A stretch of 15,939 bases of DNA from Chloroflexota bacterium (GTDB lineage: Bacteria; Chloroflexota; Dehalococcoidia; UBA3495): assembly GCA_002707185.1 (NCBI GenBank), contig PAMF01000013.1:1-15939 (forward strand). Direction: 5' to 3'. A program made the translations under genes and the position numbers. This document shows, piece by piece, positions 7,063 through 13,480 of this stretch (position 1 is the stretch's first letter; every line of letters starts with the position of its first letter). Below the pieces are notes generated by a model. That model was not told the origin of the DNA. It saw nothing but the letters and a program-made list of their open reading frames with translations, and searched no databases.

Positions 7063-8316
7063 CTATTCTAGGATTTTGATTTTTTTGAATACTATATAGA
7101 AGGAGGCTGAAATTGTAATACCTGCAATACCGATAGTAGTGATGGCAAATACTACCGAGGTGAAGCTTACGAACCAACCTACAGCTAAACTTGAAAATAC
7201 TACTAATCCCCTCCCAATGCCTTGCAAACTGGTGATTCGTGATCTGAGTTCATCAGGTACGAGGGTTTGTATTAACGTACCATTGGTGGTTCTGAATGCA
7301 GCCTGAAAAAATGCCATAGCTGCAATAACTATGAAAGCCACCGGTACCCATGGTGACCAGGCAAATAAAATCACAGTTATGGAACTAAATATGACAGATC
7401 CAAGGGCTACTTTGCCTTTCTTGAAAATGAAACCAAAAGAAGAGATCACTATGGCAGCTATCAATCCTCCCAAACCGGTGATAGCCAGTAAATATCCCCC
7501 AACATCGGGCCCGGCTTTCAACACTTCCACGGTGAATATTGGAAACATGAACCACACGGGATGGAGCAGGACATTAGGAACCAAAGCCAGGATCATGAGG
7601 TGAAGGATAACCCTTTCTCCTTTCCAGATGTAAACAATCCCTTCCTTGAGGTCGGCTAAGAAAGATTTTCGCTGGGATTCTTTTCGAGGTTGGTAATATG
7701 GAGTTCGCATTGGCAGAAATGCCAGAACCATTCCCAGGTAGAGGAATCCTTCAACCATGAAATTCCAGAAAAACCCTAATGAGGCTATTAAAATACCGCC
7801 GAAGAACGGACCGATTAAGCGAGTCCCTGTTATGGTAAGCACGTTGGTCGCGAAGGCGTTCCCTATTGCTTCCTTCGGAACTGTATTGGCGACGAGTGCC
7901 TGACGTAGGGGTTGTATCAATGACCTACAAACTCCTGAAATTAATACATAGCCATATGCATGCCATACCTCGATCCATTCCATAAGGATCAAGAAGGCGA
8001 AGATAAAGGCCATACAGGTCATGAAAAGTTGGAGACTCATCACCAGCTTACGGCGATCTAGGCGATCACCAAGAACACCTCCCCATGGACTCACGAAAAG
8101 GGACGGAAGAGTATTTATGGCTCCTACAGTGATTACCAGTAAAGCTGAAGACGTTGTTCCTTGGGTTAAATGTTGAACCAACCATCCTACCGAGAGTAGT
8201 TGCAGCCATTGAGCGCCATTTGCGAAAAAGTTTCCGATCCACAAGAACCTGTAATTTGGATAGTAAATCCAGGAATCGAACGTGTGCAGTCTGGGAAGTT
8301 TGGAAAAGATAGTCAA
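7063..8316 (-). CDS. MFS transporter, MFS_3/EntS-like (12-TM)
   Basis: A 417-residue membrane protein. 'FDSWIYYPNYRFLWIGNFFANGAQWLQ' (13-39) is the standard opening of the MFS_3 (enterobactin exporter/transmembrane effector) group, and motif A follows at 79-89 ('GGVLGDRLDRR'). About 12 hydrophobic segments are present. The start appears to be TTG at 8316: no in-frame ATG exists near the expected N-terminus. The best Shine-Dalgarno (AAGGAG, 8337-8332) lies 15 nt upstream, longer than ideal, so the start is less certain than the gene. It is the first gene of a two-exporter operon. EntS-like proteins can export siderophores, but nothing here shows the substrate. Confidence 0.87.
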   Translation of the reverse strand: MTIFSKLPRLHTFDSWIYYPNYRFLWIGNFFANGAQWLQLLSVGWLVQHLTQGTTSSALLVITVGAINTLPSLFVSPWGGVLGDRLDRRKLVMSLQLFMTCMAFIFAFLILMEWIEVWHAYGYVLISGVCRSLIQPLRQALVANTVPKEAIGNAFATNVLTITGTRLIGPFFGGILIASLGFFWNFMVEGFLYLGMVLAFLPMRTPYYQPRKESQRKSFLADLKEGIVYIWKGERVILHLMILALVPNVLLHPVWFMFPIFTVEVLKAGPDVGGYLLAITGLGGLIAAIVISSFGFIFKKGKVALGSVIFSSITVILFAWSPWVPVAFIVIAAMAFFQAAFRTTNGTLIQTLVPDELRSRITSLQGIGRGLVVFSSLAVGWFVSFTSVVFAITTIGIAGITISASFYIVFKKIKILE

Positions 8317-8358
8317 ATTGTAAGGGTATAACTCCTTTGATAGACATTTGAATCGTCT

Positions 8359-8386
8359 AGTATACGTCTTATCTGTAACGAATCAA
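8359..8386 (-). promoter_or_regulatory. Promoter for the two-exporter operon
   Basis: Minus-strand TTGATT (8386-8381), 16-nt spacer, TATACT (8364-8359). The transcript would begin near 8352, about 36 nt before the proposed TTG start. This leaves almost no leader for the ATG at 8347 in another frame. Confidence 0.55.
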
Positions 8387-8444
8387 ATTTATATGTTGCC
8401 CGCGTTTAGGAACGAAAAGGCGATTACATTGACGTTTTCGGTTC

Positions 8445-8459
8445 TAAGATATTATCTTA
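8445..8459. promoter_or_regulatory. 15-bp 7-1-7 palindrome TAAGATA-T-TATCTTA
   Basis: A perfect odd palindrome centred on 8452 in the divergent intergenic region between the exporter operon and the dimeric-barrel gene. The 7-1-7 geometry is that of Fur/PerR/Zur boxes, but other dimeric repressors also use it. It lies just upstream of the plus-strand -35 hexamer at 8461-8466. Operator function is inferred. Confidence 0.45.
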
Positions 8460-8460
8460 A

Positions 8461-8489
8461 TTTAGATACGCGGGTATTTGGAGTATAGT
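8461..8489 (+). promoter_or_regulatory. Candidate promoter for the dimeric-barrel gene
   Basis: TTTAGA (8461-8466), 17-nt spacer, TATAGT (8484-8489). The predicted start near 8496 falls inside the stem-loop at 8493-8525, so that element would be at the very 5' end of the transcript. A TTGACG at 8429-8434 is an alternative -35, but its -10 partner is poorly spaced. Confidence 0.4.
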
Positions 8490-8492
8490 CTT

Positions 8493-8525
8493 GATTTAAT
8501 TTCAATCTTTCTTTGAAATTAAATC
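8493..8525. promoter_or_regulatory. Perfect 13-bp inverted repeat / stem-loop
   Basis: Arms GATTTAATTTCAA (8493-8505) and its exact reverse complement (8513-8525), with a 7-nt loop TCTTTCT. It sits at the predicted transcription start, 58 nt before the ATG at 8583. It could be a repressor operator at +1 or a 5' mRNA hairpin. There is no T run after it and no gene ends here, so it is not an ordinary terminator. Confidence 0.55.
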
Positions 8526-8582
8526 GGCTTACTGATGAATAGCTGCAGATTAATCATCTATGGTAATCCAACAGGAGGATGT

Positions 8583-8984
8583 ATGACTCAAAACGAGGAT
8601 AATCAAATTAGTCAGCATATTGGTAATACTATTCTGGTTGTAATGATGGACGTGGAGTCTGGACACGAAGCAGAGTTTGACCGTTGGTACAATGAAGAAC
8701 ATCTCCCTGAACGACTAGAGATACCCGGGTACGTAAGTGCTAGGAGATTCAAGCTTGAGGAAGGAAATGGTGTGCTTAAATATCTTTGCATATGGGAATT
8801 GCAAGATGAGAGTCCCTTGGAAAGCGACCAATATAAAATGCAGAGGGCCCGTCCGAGTAAGATCAGGGATGAGGCTAACAAGTATATTACCCAACGGGCG
8901 AGAGGCCTCTATAAACAGATTTATCCATTGGAAGGAGCTTTCGAGGACCATACCGGGTCTTACCCTGAACCAGTTGCGGGGTGA
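8583..8984 (+). CDS. Small dimeric alpha/beta-barrel (EthD-like) protein
   Basis: About 133 residues from the ATG at 8583, chosen because AGGAGG (8573-8578) directly precedes it. An in-frame ATG at 8535 would add 16 residues but has no ribosome site. The core 'DRWYNEEHLPERLEIPGYVSARRF' is the signature of ferredoxin-like dimeric barrel proteins of the EthD/antibiotic-monooxygenase-like type, where the His and the Pro-Gly turn line a small-molecule pocket. Such proteins appear in catabolic clusters as isomerase-, cyclase- or monooxygenase-like accessory enzymes. No specific reaction can be given. It is a single gene, convergent with MmgE/PrpD copy B, whose stop is 18 nt away. Confidence 0.8.
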   Translation: MTQNEDNQISQHIGNTILVVMMDVESGHEAEFDRWYNEEHLPERLEIPGYVSARRFKLEEGNGVLKYLCIWELQDESPLESDQYKMQRARPSKIRDEANKYITQRARGLYKQIYPLEGAFEDHTGSYPEPVAG

Positions 8985-9002
8985 TTGTATTAACCTGTTA
9001 AT

Positions 9003-10364
9003 TCATATCTTGGTAAGTTTGAAGATCTCTTTGAGATCTTCAACGTCTTCCAAGTGCCATAGTTGATGTAGTAGTTTATCTGTCTGATCCGGTGATAAGA
9101 GGTTTTTTGCCAGGGATCTAAATTTATCTTCGACTTCTACATCGGTCATTGGGTTGAGGTAATGCCCTTTATGGTAAGGGACTTCTGAAGAAAAGGTTTG
9201 CCCATCGTTAGTCATGACCTCAAGATTACACAGCATCGCTTCCGGCGCCCTTCGGTCGGCTTCGTCTGAGGCTTCAACCTTTACTTTCCCGGTTAGCTCT
9301 AACAGTTGAGGGTTTTTGATGTAGTTGTCATCGAAATGATCCTGGGTAACTGTCCCGTAGGTTAGGGCCACCGCAGTGGTATATGGCATACTGTGGTCGG
9401 CGGTTTCCCTTGTTTCAGGTTTCCATTTTTCTGGATCTCCGGCCATGATATCTATAGCCTTTTGCATGGTCTTGATAGTTACTTGAGTAATGCTACTGGC
9501 GTCTGGTATTTGTTCTCGGACTTCTAGTGCCGCCTGAACTACAGTTTGCGAATATTGTCCTAAAGGAAATTGTTTAATACTGCATTCAGCGATCTTGTAT
9601 GGGTTATTCCCACCCCCGAATGCCGTAAGTTCATAAACCTCTTGGGATACGGCTTTGAAAAATCCGCTTTCCCCTTCAAATATTGGAGTAGGACCAGTAA
9701 GTCCTCGTTCAGCCAACATGGTAGCGAATACAGCATTCCTACTCGCGTTGGCGTAAGCACAGCCTTTCCAATGGGATAAGTTGCCCAGTCTAGTCTGCCC
9801 CAGTGCGATATTAGGAGCTACGCCCAAATTTACGGCTTGTACGGTTTGCTCATTGTTAAGCCCCATTGATCTAGCTGAACCTAGTACACTGGCTATACAA
9901 CCATTGGTTACGTGATCAAAGCCTATATATTTGAGGGTGGCAGCGTCCCCTAATCTACAAAACGTCTCATATGCTACTACAGTAGCAGTGATAGCTCTTT
10001 TACCTCCTTTCCCAGATTTCTCAGTTGATGATAAAACTGCTGCAATACTGTCGCTGGGATGGCCAGATTCTTTGCTTGTGTATCCGTCGTTATAGTCCAG
10101 GTATCGAATCATTACTCCGTTTGCAAATGTGGCCAGGTCGGGGCTGCTAGTTAAACCGTTACCAATAACGCTTGCAGGATTAGAACTAGTCACAGTTTGA
10201 GCAATATCTCGAGCGATCTTGCTAGGTTCACTTGAATACCCTCCTAAAGCACAGCCAATTGTGTCTATTATCATTCGCTTGGTTAAATGGATTACATCGT
10301 CCGGCAAATCAGAGTAGTGGAGGTCTGTTGAGAATTTACTTAATTGTTCTGCTACATTAGACAT
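9003..10364 (-). CDS. MmgE/PrpD family protein, probable 2-methylcitrate dehydratase type (copy B)
   Basis: A 453-residue full-length family member. It is the copy closest to the classical MmgE/PrpD pattern: 'IRYLDYNDGYTSKESGHPSD' (86-105) with D90, D93 and H102, 'GFDHV' with H151, 'WKGCAYANASRN' with K200, and 'RETADHSMPY' (319-328) with H324. PrpD-type enzymes dehydrate 2-methylcitrate in propionate breakdown. No methylcitrate synthase or methylisocitrate lyase gene lies in the window, so this remains a family-level assignment. GGAGG lies 7 nt before the ATG. It is 131 nt downstream of trpG on the same strand. The gap shows neither a T-run terminator nor a clear promoter, only a short AATCGA/TCGATT repeat, so read-through from the trp leader is possible. 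Confidence 0.9.
   Translation of the reverse strand: MSNVAEQLSKFSTDLHYSDLPDDVIHLTKRMIIDTIGCALGGYSSEPSKIARDIAQTVTSSNPASVIGNGLTSSPDLATFANGVMIRYLDYNDGYTSKESGHPSDSIAAVLSSTEKSGKGGKRAITATVVAYETFCRLGDAATLKYIGFDHVTNGCIASVLGSARSMGLNNEQTVQAVNLGVAPNIALGQTRLGNLSHWKGCAYANASRNAVFATMLAERGLTGPTPIFEGESGFFKAVSQEVYELTAFGGGNNPYKIAECSIKQFPLGQYSQTVVQAALEVREQIPDASSITQVTIKTMQKAIDIMAGDPEKWKPETRETADHSMPYTTAVALTYGTVTQDHFDDNYIKNPQLLELTGKVKVEASDEADRRAPEAMLCNLEVMTNDGQTFSSEVPYHKGHYLNPMTDVEVEDKFRSLAKNLLSPDQTDKLLHQLWHLEDVEDLKEIFKLTKI
9019..9043. terminator. 11-bp hairpin inside the 3' end of MmgE/PrpD copy B
   Basis: Arms TTGAAGATCTC and GAGATCTTCAA are perfectly complementary around a TTT loop. The hairpin ends 35 nt past the plus-strand gene's stop at 8984 and lies in the last codons of the opposing gene. 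No T run follows on either strand, so a Rho-independent call is weak. It could block read-through or stabilise a 3' end. Confidence 0.35.
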
Positions 10365-10495
10365 TGGGAGACCTCCATTATTTTGTAAATTTATGTATTG
10401 GGGAAGGTATATCTTGAATCGAAAGCAGTCGATTGATTCTAAGAAATATGAGTTGGTTAAGACTGGACTCGATTAAATGTCAGTGTTTAGTTCTT

Positions 10496-11080
10496 CTAAC
10501 GGTGTGTATAGTTGTCGACTAAATTCAGAAAATTTTTCAGCAGGTCATGGCCTACCGGTGTGAGGATTGATTCTGGGTGGAATTGGACTCCCTCGACCGG
10601 GTATTGTTTGTGCCGTAATCCCATGATTATCCCCTCGTCTGTCCATGCGGTAATTTCAAGGCAATCCGGTATAGAGTCTTCGTATACTGCCAATGAGTGA
10701 TAACGGATTGCCTCAAATGGATTTGGGAGTCCTGCTAATATACCTGCACCGTTGTGATTGACCATTGAGGTTTTACCATGCCTAATTTCGTTGGCGCGGT
10801 CTACTGTTGCCCCGTAGACATCTCCAATACACTGGTGCCCGAGACAAACTCCCAATATCGGCAAATGAGATCCAAACGATTTTATTACTTGATTTGAAAT
10901 TCCAGCTTCCCTTGGTGTACATGGGCCAGGTGAAATTATGATTCCGTCCGGAGACATCGAAGCAATCTCTTCAAGAGTGGTCTTATCGTTTCTTATTGTT
11001 ACAACATCTGCTCCTAATTCAGATAAATATTGATATAAGTTATAAGTAAAACTGTCATAATTATCGATCATTAACAGCAT
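10496..11080 (-). CDS. trpG: Anthranilate synthase component II (glutamine amidotransferase, TrpG)
   Basis: A 194-residue class I glutamine amidotransferase of standard TrpG length. Catalytic Cys79 lies in 'GVCLGHQ', and H168 and E170 in 'VQFHPE'. The N-terminal 'MIDNYDSFTYNLYQYL' and 'PGPCTPREAG' (oxyanion region) are typical. It releases ammonia from glutamine and passes it to TrpE to convert chorismate to anthranilate. PabA has the same fold and is often the same polypeptide, but pairing with a Trp-controlled trpE in one operon favours TrpG; a dual role is possible. Its ATG overlaps the stop of the VOC gene by one base (TAATG), so translation is coupled. No trpD, trpC, trpF, trpB or trpA follows. 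Confidence 0.95.
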   Translation of the reverse strand: MLLMIDNYDSFTYNLYQYLSELGADVVTIRNDKTTLEEIASMSPDGIIISPGPCTPREAGISNQVIKSFGSHLPILGVCLGHQCIGDVYGATVDRANEIRHGKTSMVNHNGAGILAGLPNPFEAIRYHSLAVYEDSIPDCLEITAWTDEGIIMGLRHKQYPVEGVQFHPESILTPVGHDLLKNFLNLVDNYTHR

Positions 11081-11520
11081 TAGAGAAGCTCCACAAATTC
11101 TAGCCAGTTACCATCGGGGTCTTGGGCGTACATGACTTTTCGGATTAATGTGCCGTTTTCGTCTCTGTGCTCGGCTGGTTGATTTATCGGCCTGAGCCCT
11201 TGAGCTGATTTATCACTGTAAAATCTATCAATGTCTTCTACGTAAAAAGCTATGTGAGCGGCCCCAAGATCATTGCGATTAATTCTGATTTCGTTACTCT
11301 CTGGAGATAGGTATTGAATTAATTCTAACTGGTGCCCTTCTCCTAAGGTTACGAACGCACCTTTGATATGTGCACCTTTGAATCCTAGGACCTGGTCGAT
11401 AAACGCTCCATGACGCTCAGTCCGTGTCTCTAATTGAAAACCCAGTACATTAGTATAGAAATCAATCGCCTTTTCTATATCTCGAACAATAAAGCCACTA
11501 TGAAAAAATGATTTCAACAT
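11080..11520 (-). CDS. VOC/glyoxalase-fold metalloprotein inserted between trpE and trpG
   Basis: A 146-residue vicinal-oxygen-chelate protein with two beta-alpha-beta-beta-beta repeats. All four metal-ligand positions are filled: H7 ('FFHSGF'), E66 ('QLELIQY'), H89 ('AAHIAFYV') and E141 ('WLEFVELL'), so it should be an active metalloenzyme. The pattern suits lactoylglutathione lyase, methylmalonyl-CoA epimerase or ring-cleaving dioxygenase relatives, and the short length fits glyoxalase/epimerase-type members. It lies 39 nt after trpE, has an AAGGAGA ribosome site, and its TAA overlaps the trpG ATG. It is therefore part of the tryptophan T-box operon, although no VOC step is known in tryptophan synthesis. 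The substrate is unknown. Confidence 0.9.
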   Translation of the reverse strand: MLKSFFHSGFIVRDIEKAIDFYTNVLGFQLETRTERHGAFIDQVLGFKGAHIKGAFVTLGEGHQLELIQYLSPESNEIRINRNDLGAAHIAFYVEDIDRFYSDKSAQGLRPINQPAEHRDENGTLIRKVMYAQDPDGNWLEFVELL

Positions 11521-11559
11521 AGCCTGCTTTCTCCTTATCTCACGTTGAATTTAATGTGG

Positions 11560-13014
11560 TTATTCCAATCCTTCTGCCAGATCAATTGCCCGTAGCAAAG
11601 CTCCAGACTTGTGCCGGGTTTCCATGTATTCATCTTCAGCTATGCTGTCTGCGACTACACCACCTCCAGCTTGAATATACATGACCCCATCTTTATATAT
11701 CCCTGTTCTTAAGACTAACGCAGTGTCCATATTGCCGGAGAAACTGAAATATCCAACCGCCCCTCCATAAGGTCCGCGTTTCTCGGCCTCGACTTCTGCG
11801 ATTATTTCCATGGCTCGTATCTTAGGAGCTCCTGAGACAGTACCCGCTGGGAAGCAGGATCTCAAAGCATCGTACACTGTGAGATCTGGTTTCAATTTTC
11901 CTTCGACATGTGATACTAAATGCATTACGTGAGAGAAACGTTCTATTTCCATTAGCTGTGTCACTCTAACAGTACCTGGTACGCTAACCTTACCTATATC
12001 ATTGCGGCCTAGATCCACTAGCATTATGTGCTCAGCTCGTTGCTTTTCACTATTTCTTAGTTCGTCGGCCAAGGCTACTTCTTCTTCAGGGGTTTGCCCA
12101 CGAGGCCTGGTGCCGGCGATTGGATGTGTAGCCACTATCCCATCTTGGACTTGAGCGACTGTCTCTATCGCAGCGCCAACTATTTGGAAATTATCCAAGT
12201 TTAGATAATACATGTAAGGTGATGGATTAACGCTGCGTAGGGACCTGTAAATTTGGAATGGATGGACAGTTGTCTTACGGGAGTAACGCTGGGAATTAAC
12301 CACTTGTATGACGTCGCCTGCGTAAATGTACTCAACACATTTTCCCACTGCTTCGTGATACCTTTCCCTTGTAAAATTAGACTCTACTTCTGACGACGTC
12401 GTTTCTTGAGCCGGTGGTTTAATGAGTTCATCTGGTAACACTAATGGTCTAGACAGCCGTTCGGCCAGCTCATCTATCTTTGAAACGGCGTTATTGTATT
12501 CTGCTTCTAAATCCCCGTTGATACGAACGTGACTAACAATCTTGATATCGTGTCGTATATGGTCGAAAATTAGGAGAGTGTCAGAGAACATGAAGACGGA
12601 TTCGGGTAACCCCTGAGGGTCATCCGGCATGATTGGTACTCGGGGCTCGAAATAGTGAATCGTGTCGTATGCAAGGTATCCAACTCCACCACCGTGGAAT
12701 CTAGGTAGGCCAGGTACGGGAATCAGCTTATGTCGGTTCATTTCCTCTTGTACTAAAGTTAACGGGTCGACTTCACCATTGTCTTCGCCTGGCCCAGTTT
12801 TTAAAACTCTATAGGGTTCAGTTCCTATGAAGCTGTATCTCCCTATATTTTCACCACCAGTTACGCTCTCCAGGAGAAATGAATATGGCGGCTTCGCGAC
12901 TTTCAAGTAGGCTGAAACAGGAGTCTCGAGGTCAGCATTAATCGACCTATATATAGGGATGAGGCTTCCTTCTCCTGCATGAGATTTTATTTCCTCTAGC
13001 GATGGATGATACAA
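11560..13014 (-). CDS. trpE: Anthranilate synthase component I (TrpE)
   Basis: A 484-residue chorismate-utilising enzyme that makes anthranilate from chorismate with ammonia from TrpG. TrpE rather than PabB is supported by the tryptophan-feedback motifs 'FLLES' (46-50) and 'NPSPYMYY' (263-270). Active-site blocks are 'PIAGTRPRG' (298-306), 'LVDLGRNDIGKV' (332-343), 'SHVMHLVS' (361-368), 'CFPAGTVSGAPK' (387-398) and 'GPYGGAVGYF' (414-423). The stretch usually GSSPE-x-LVR reads GAAIETVAQ (280-288), with a neighbouring THPIAGT for the common RPIAGT. Feedback or activity could differ. The start is TTG at 13014: an in-frame TAA sits just upstream and no ATG is available, with GAGG about 10 nt before. 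It is expressed from a tryptophan T-box leader. Confidence 0.95.
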   Translation of the reverse strand: MYHPSLEEIKSHAGEGSLIPIYRSINADLETPVSAYLKVAKPPYSFLLESVTGGENIGRYSFIGTEPYRVLKTGPGEDNGEVDPLTLVQEEMNRHKLIPVPGLPRFHGGGVGYLAYDTIHYFEPRVPIMPDDPQGLPESVFMFSDTLLIFDHIRHDIKIVSHVRINGDLEAEYNNAVSKIDELAERLSRPLVLPDELIKPPAQETTSSEVESNFTRERYHEAVGKCVEYIYAGDVIQVVNSQRYSRKTTVHPFQIYRSLRSVNPSPYMYYLNLDNFQIVGAAIETVAQVQDGIVATHPIAGTRPRGQTPEEEVALADELRNSEKQRAEHIMLVDLGRNDIGKVSVPGTVRVTQLMEIERFSHVMHLVSHVEGKLKPDLTVYDALRSCFPAGTVSGAPKIRAMEIIAEVEAEKRGPYGGAVGYFSFSGNMDTALVLRTGIYKDGVMYIQAGGGVVADSIAEDEYMETRHKSGALLRAIDLAEGLE

Positions 13015-13053
13015 ATCTTAAACGCCTCGGTGTTTTATCGTTGTAGCCTGTAA

Positions 13054-13080
13054 ATAAAAAAACCGTCCCCAAGGGACGGG
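13054..13080 (-). terminator. T-box-controlled intrinsic terminator
   Basis: On the minus strand CCGTCCC-TTG-GGGACGG forms a 7-bp GC-rich stem with a 3-nt loop, followed by seven T. Its 5' arm CCGTCCCT is the segment captured by the T-box antiterminator. It ends about 40 nt before the trpE TTG codon. Confidence 0.93.
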
Positions 13081-13361
13081 TTAATACCGTGTTGCCACCC
13101 TAATTTTAACCAACTCAAGCTGGTTATATCTCAACCGATTAATCAAAGGAGCGGGGCTCCTTTGGATTTTATCGTGGGTTAATAACGGTTCCCATCCGTC
13201 TTGGCCTACTAACGTCCTAAAGACAGGATGCGGTTTCAGCTAGCAGCTCTGGGGTCCATTCGTTCCTCTGCGCCTGGTGCCGGCTTCCACCTTCCCCGGC
13301 TCTCTGGCCCTCGCTTCAGGACTACTAATCCCCTTCAACGCATTTTTTAGTATTTGATTTG
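13054..13361 (-). ncRNA. Tryptophan T-box riboswitch leader of trpE
   Basis: A complete T-box leader read on the minus strand from a predicted start near 13361. Stem I has the usual AGAGAGCCGG bulge and distal loop with CCGG partner (about 13304-13275). The specifier loop reads GAATGGACC, giving codon TGG (Trp) at 13258-13256. Stem III is a perfect 8-bp hairpin (13164-13144). The T-box AGGGTGGCAACACGG (13101-13087) contains UGGC, which would pair with GCCA at the end of uncharged tRNA-Trp, whose discriminator base is G in bacteria. The antiterminator pairs AGGG with CCCT and ACGG with CCGT, borrowing the 5' arm of the terminator. Low charged tRNA-Trp should therefore switch on trpE-VOC-trpG. 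Confidence 0.93.
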
Positions 13362-13367
13362 CGCTCG

Positions 13368-13397
13368 AGTATAAAGTTCACCTGAGAAAAGTGTCAA
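13368..13397 (-). promoter_or_regulatory. Sigma-70-type promoter of the trp T-box operon
   Basis: Minus-strand TTGACA (13397-13392), 18-nt spacer, TATACT (13373-13368). A perfect -35 and near-perfect -10 directly precede the leader, indicating strong initiation with control exerted by attenuation. It lies just downstream of the MDR gene stop at 13481. Confidence 0.85.
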
Positions 13398-13480
13398 GGC
13401 GGTGCGTAGGGTAGCGGACAATTATTTCATGTTTTTATAACAGAAATTTTATCTACTTGATTCATCAAAATAGGGATATC

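Noticed and set aside
8066..8347. 93-codon minus-strand frame starting with ATG at 8347, close to an AAGGAG
   Set aside because: It overlaps the MFS_3 gene in another frame, the AAGGAG lies downstream of its own start, and the predicted transcript start leaves almost no leader. The MFS frame has the family motifs.
8399..8474. CCCGCGT (8399-8405) and ACGCGGG (8468-8474) inverted pair
   Set aside because: Seven-bp arms 62 bp apart could occur by chance and match no promoter geometry; too weak to call.
8535..8582. Upstream ATG extending the dimeric-barrel protein by 16 residues
   Set aside because: It has no Shine-Dalgarno, whereas AGGAGG directly precedes the ATG at 8583.
8990..9001. TTAACCTGTTAA between convergent stops as a terminator
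   Set aside because: The arms are only 5 bp, AT-rich and without a T run.
11560..13014. Reading the component I gene as pabB (aminodeoxychorismate synthase)
   Set aside because: The LLES and NPSPYMYY tryptophan-feedback motifs and the Trp-specific T-box both point to trpE.
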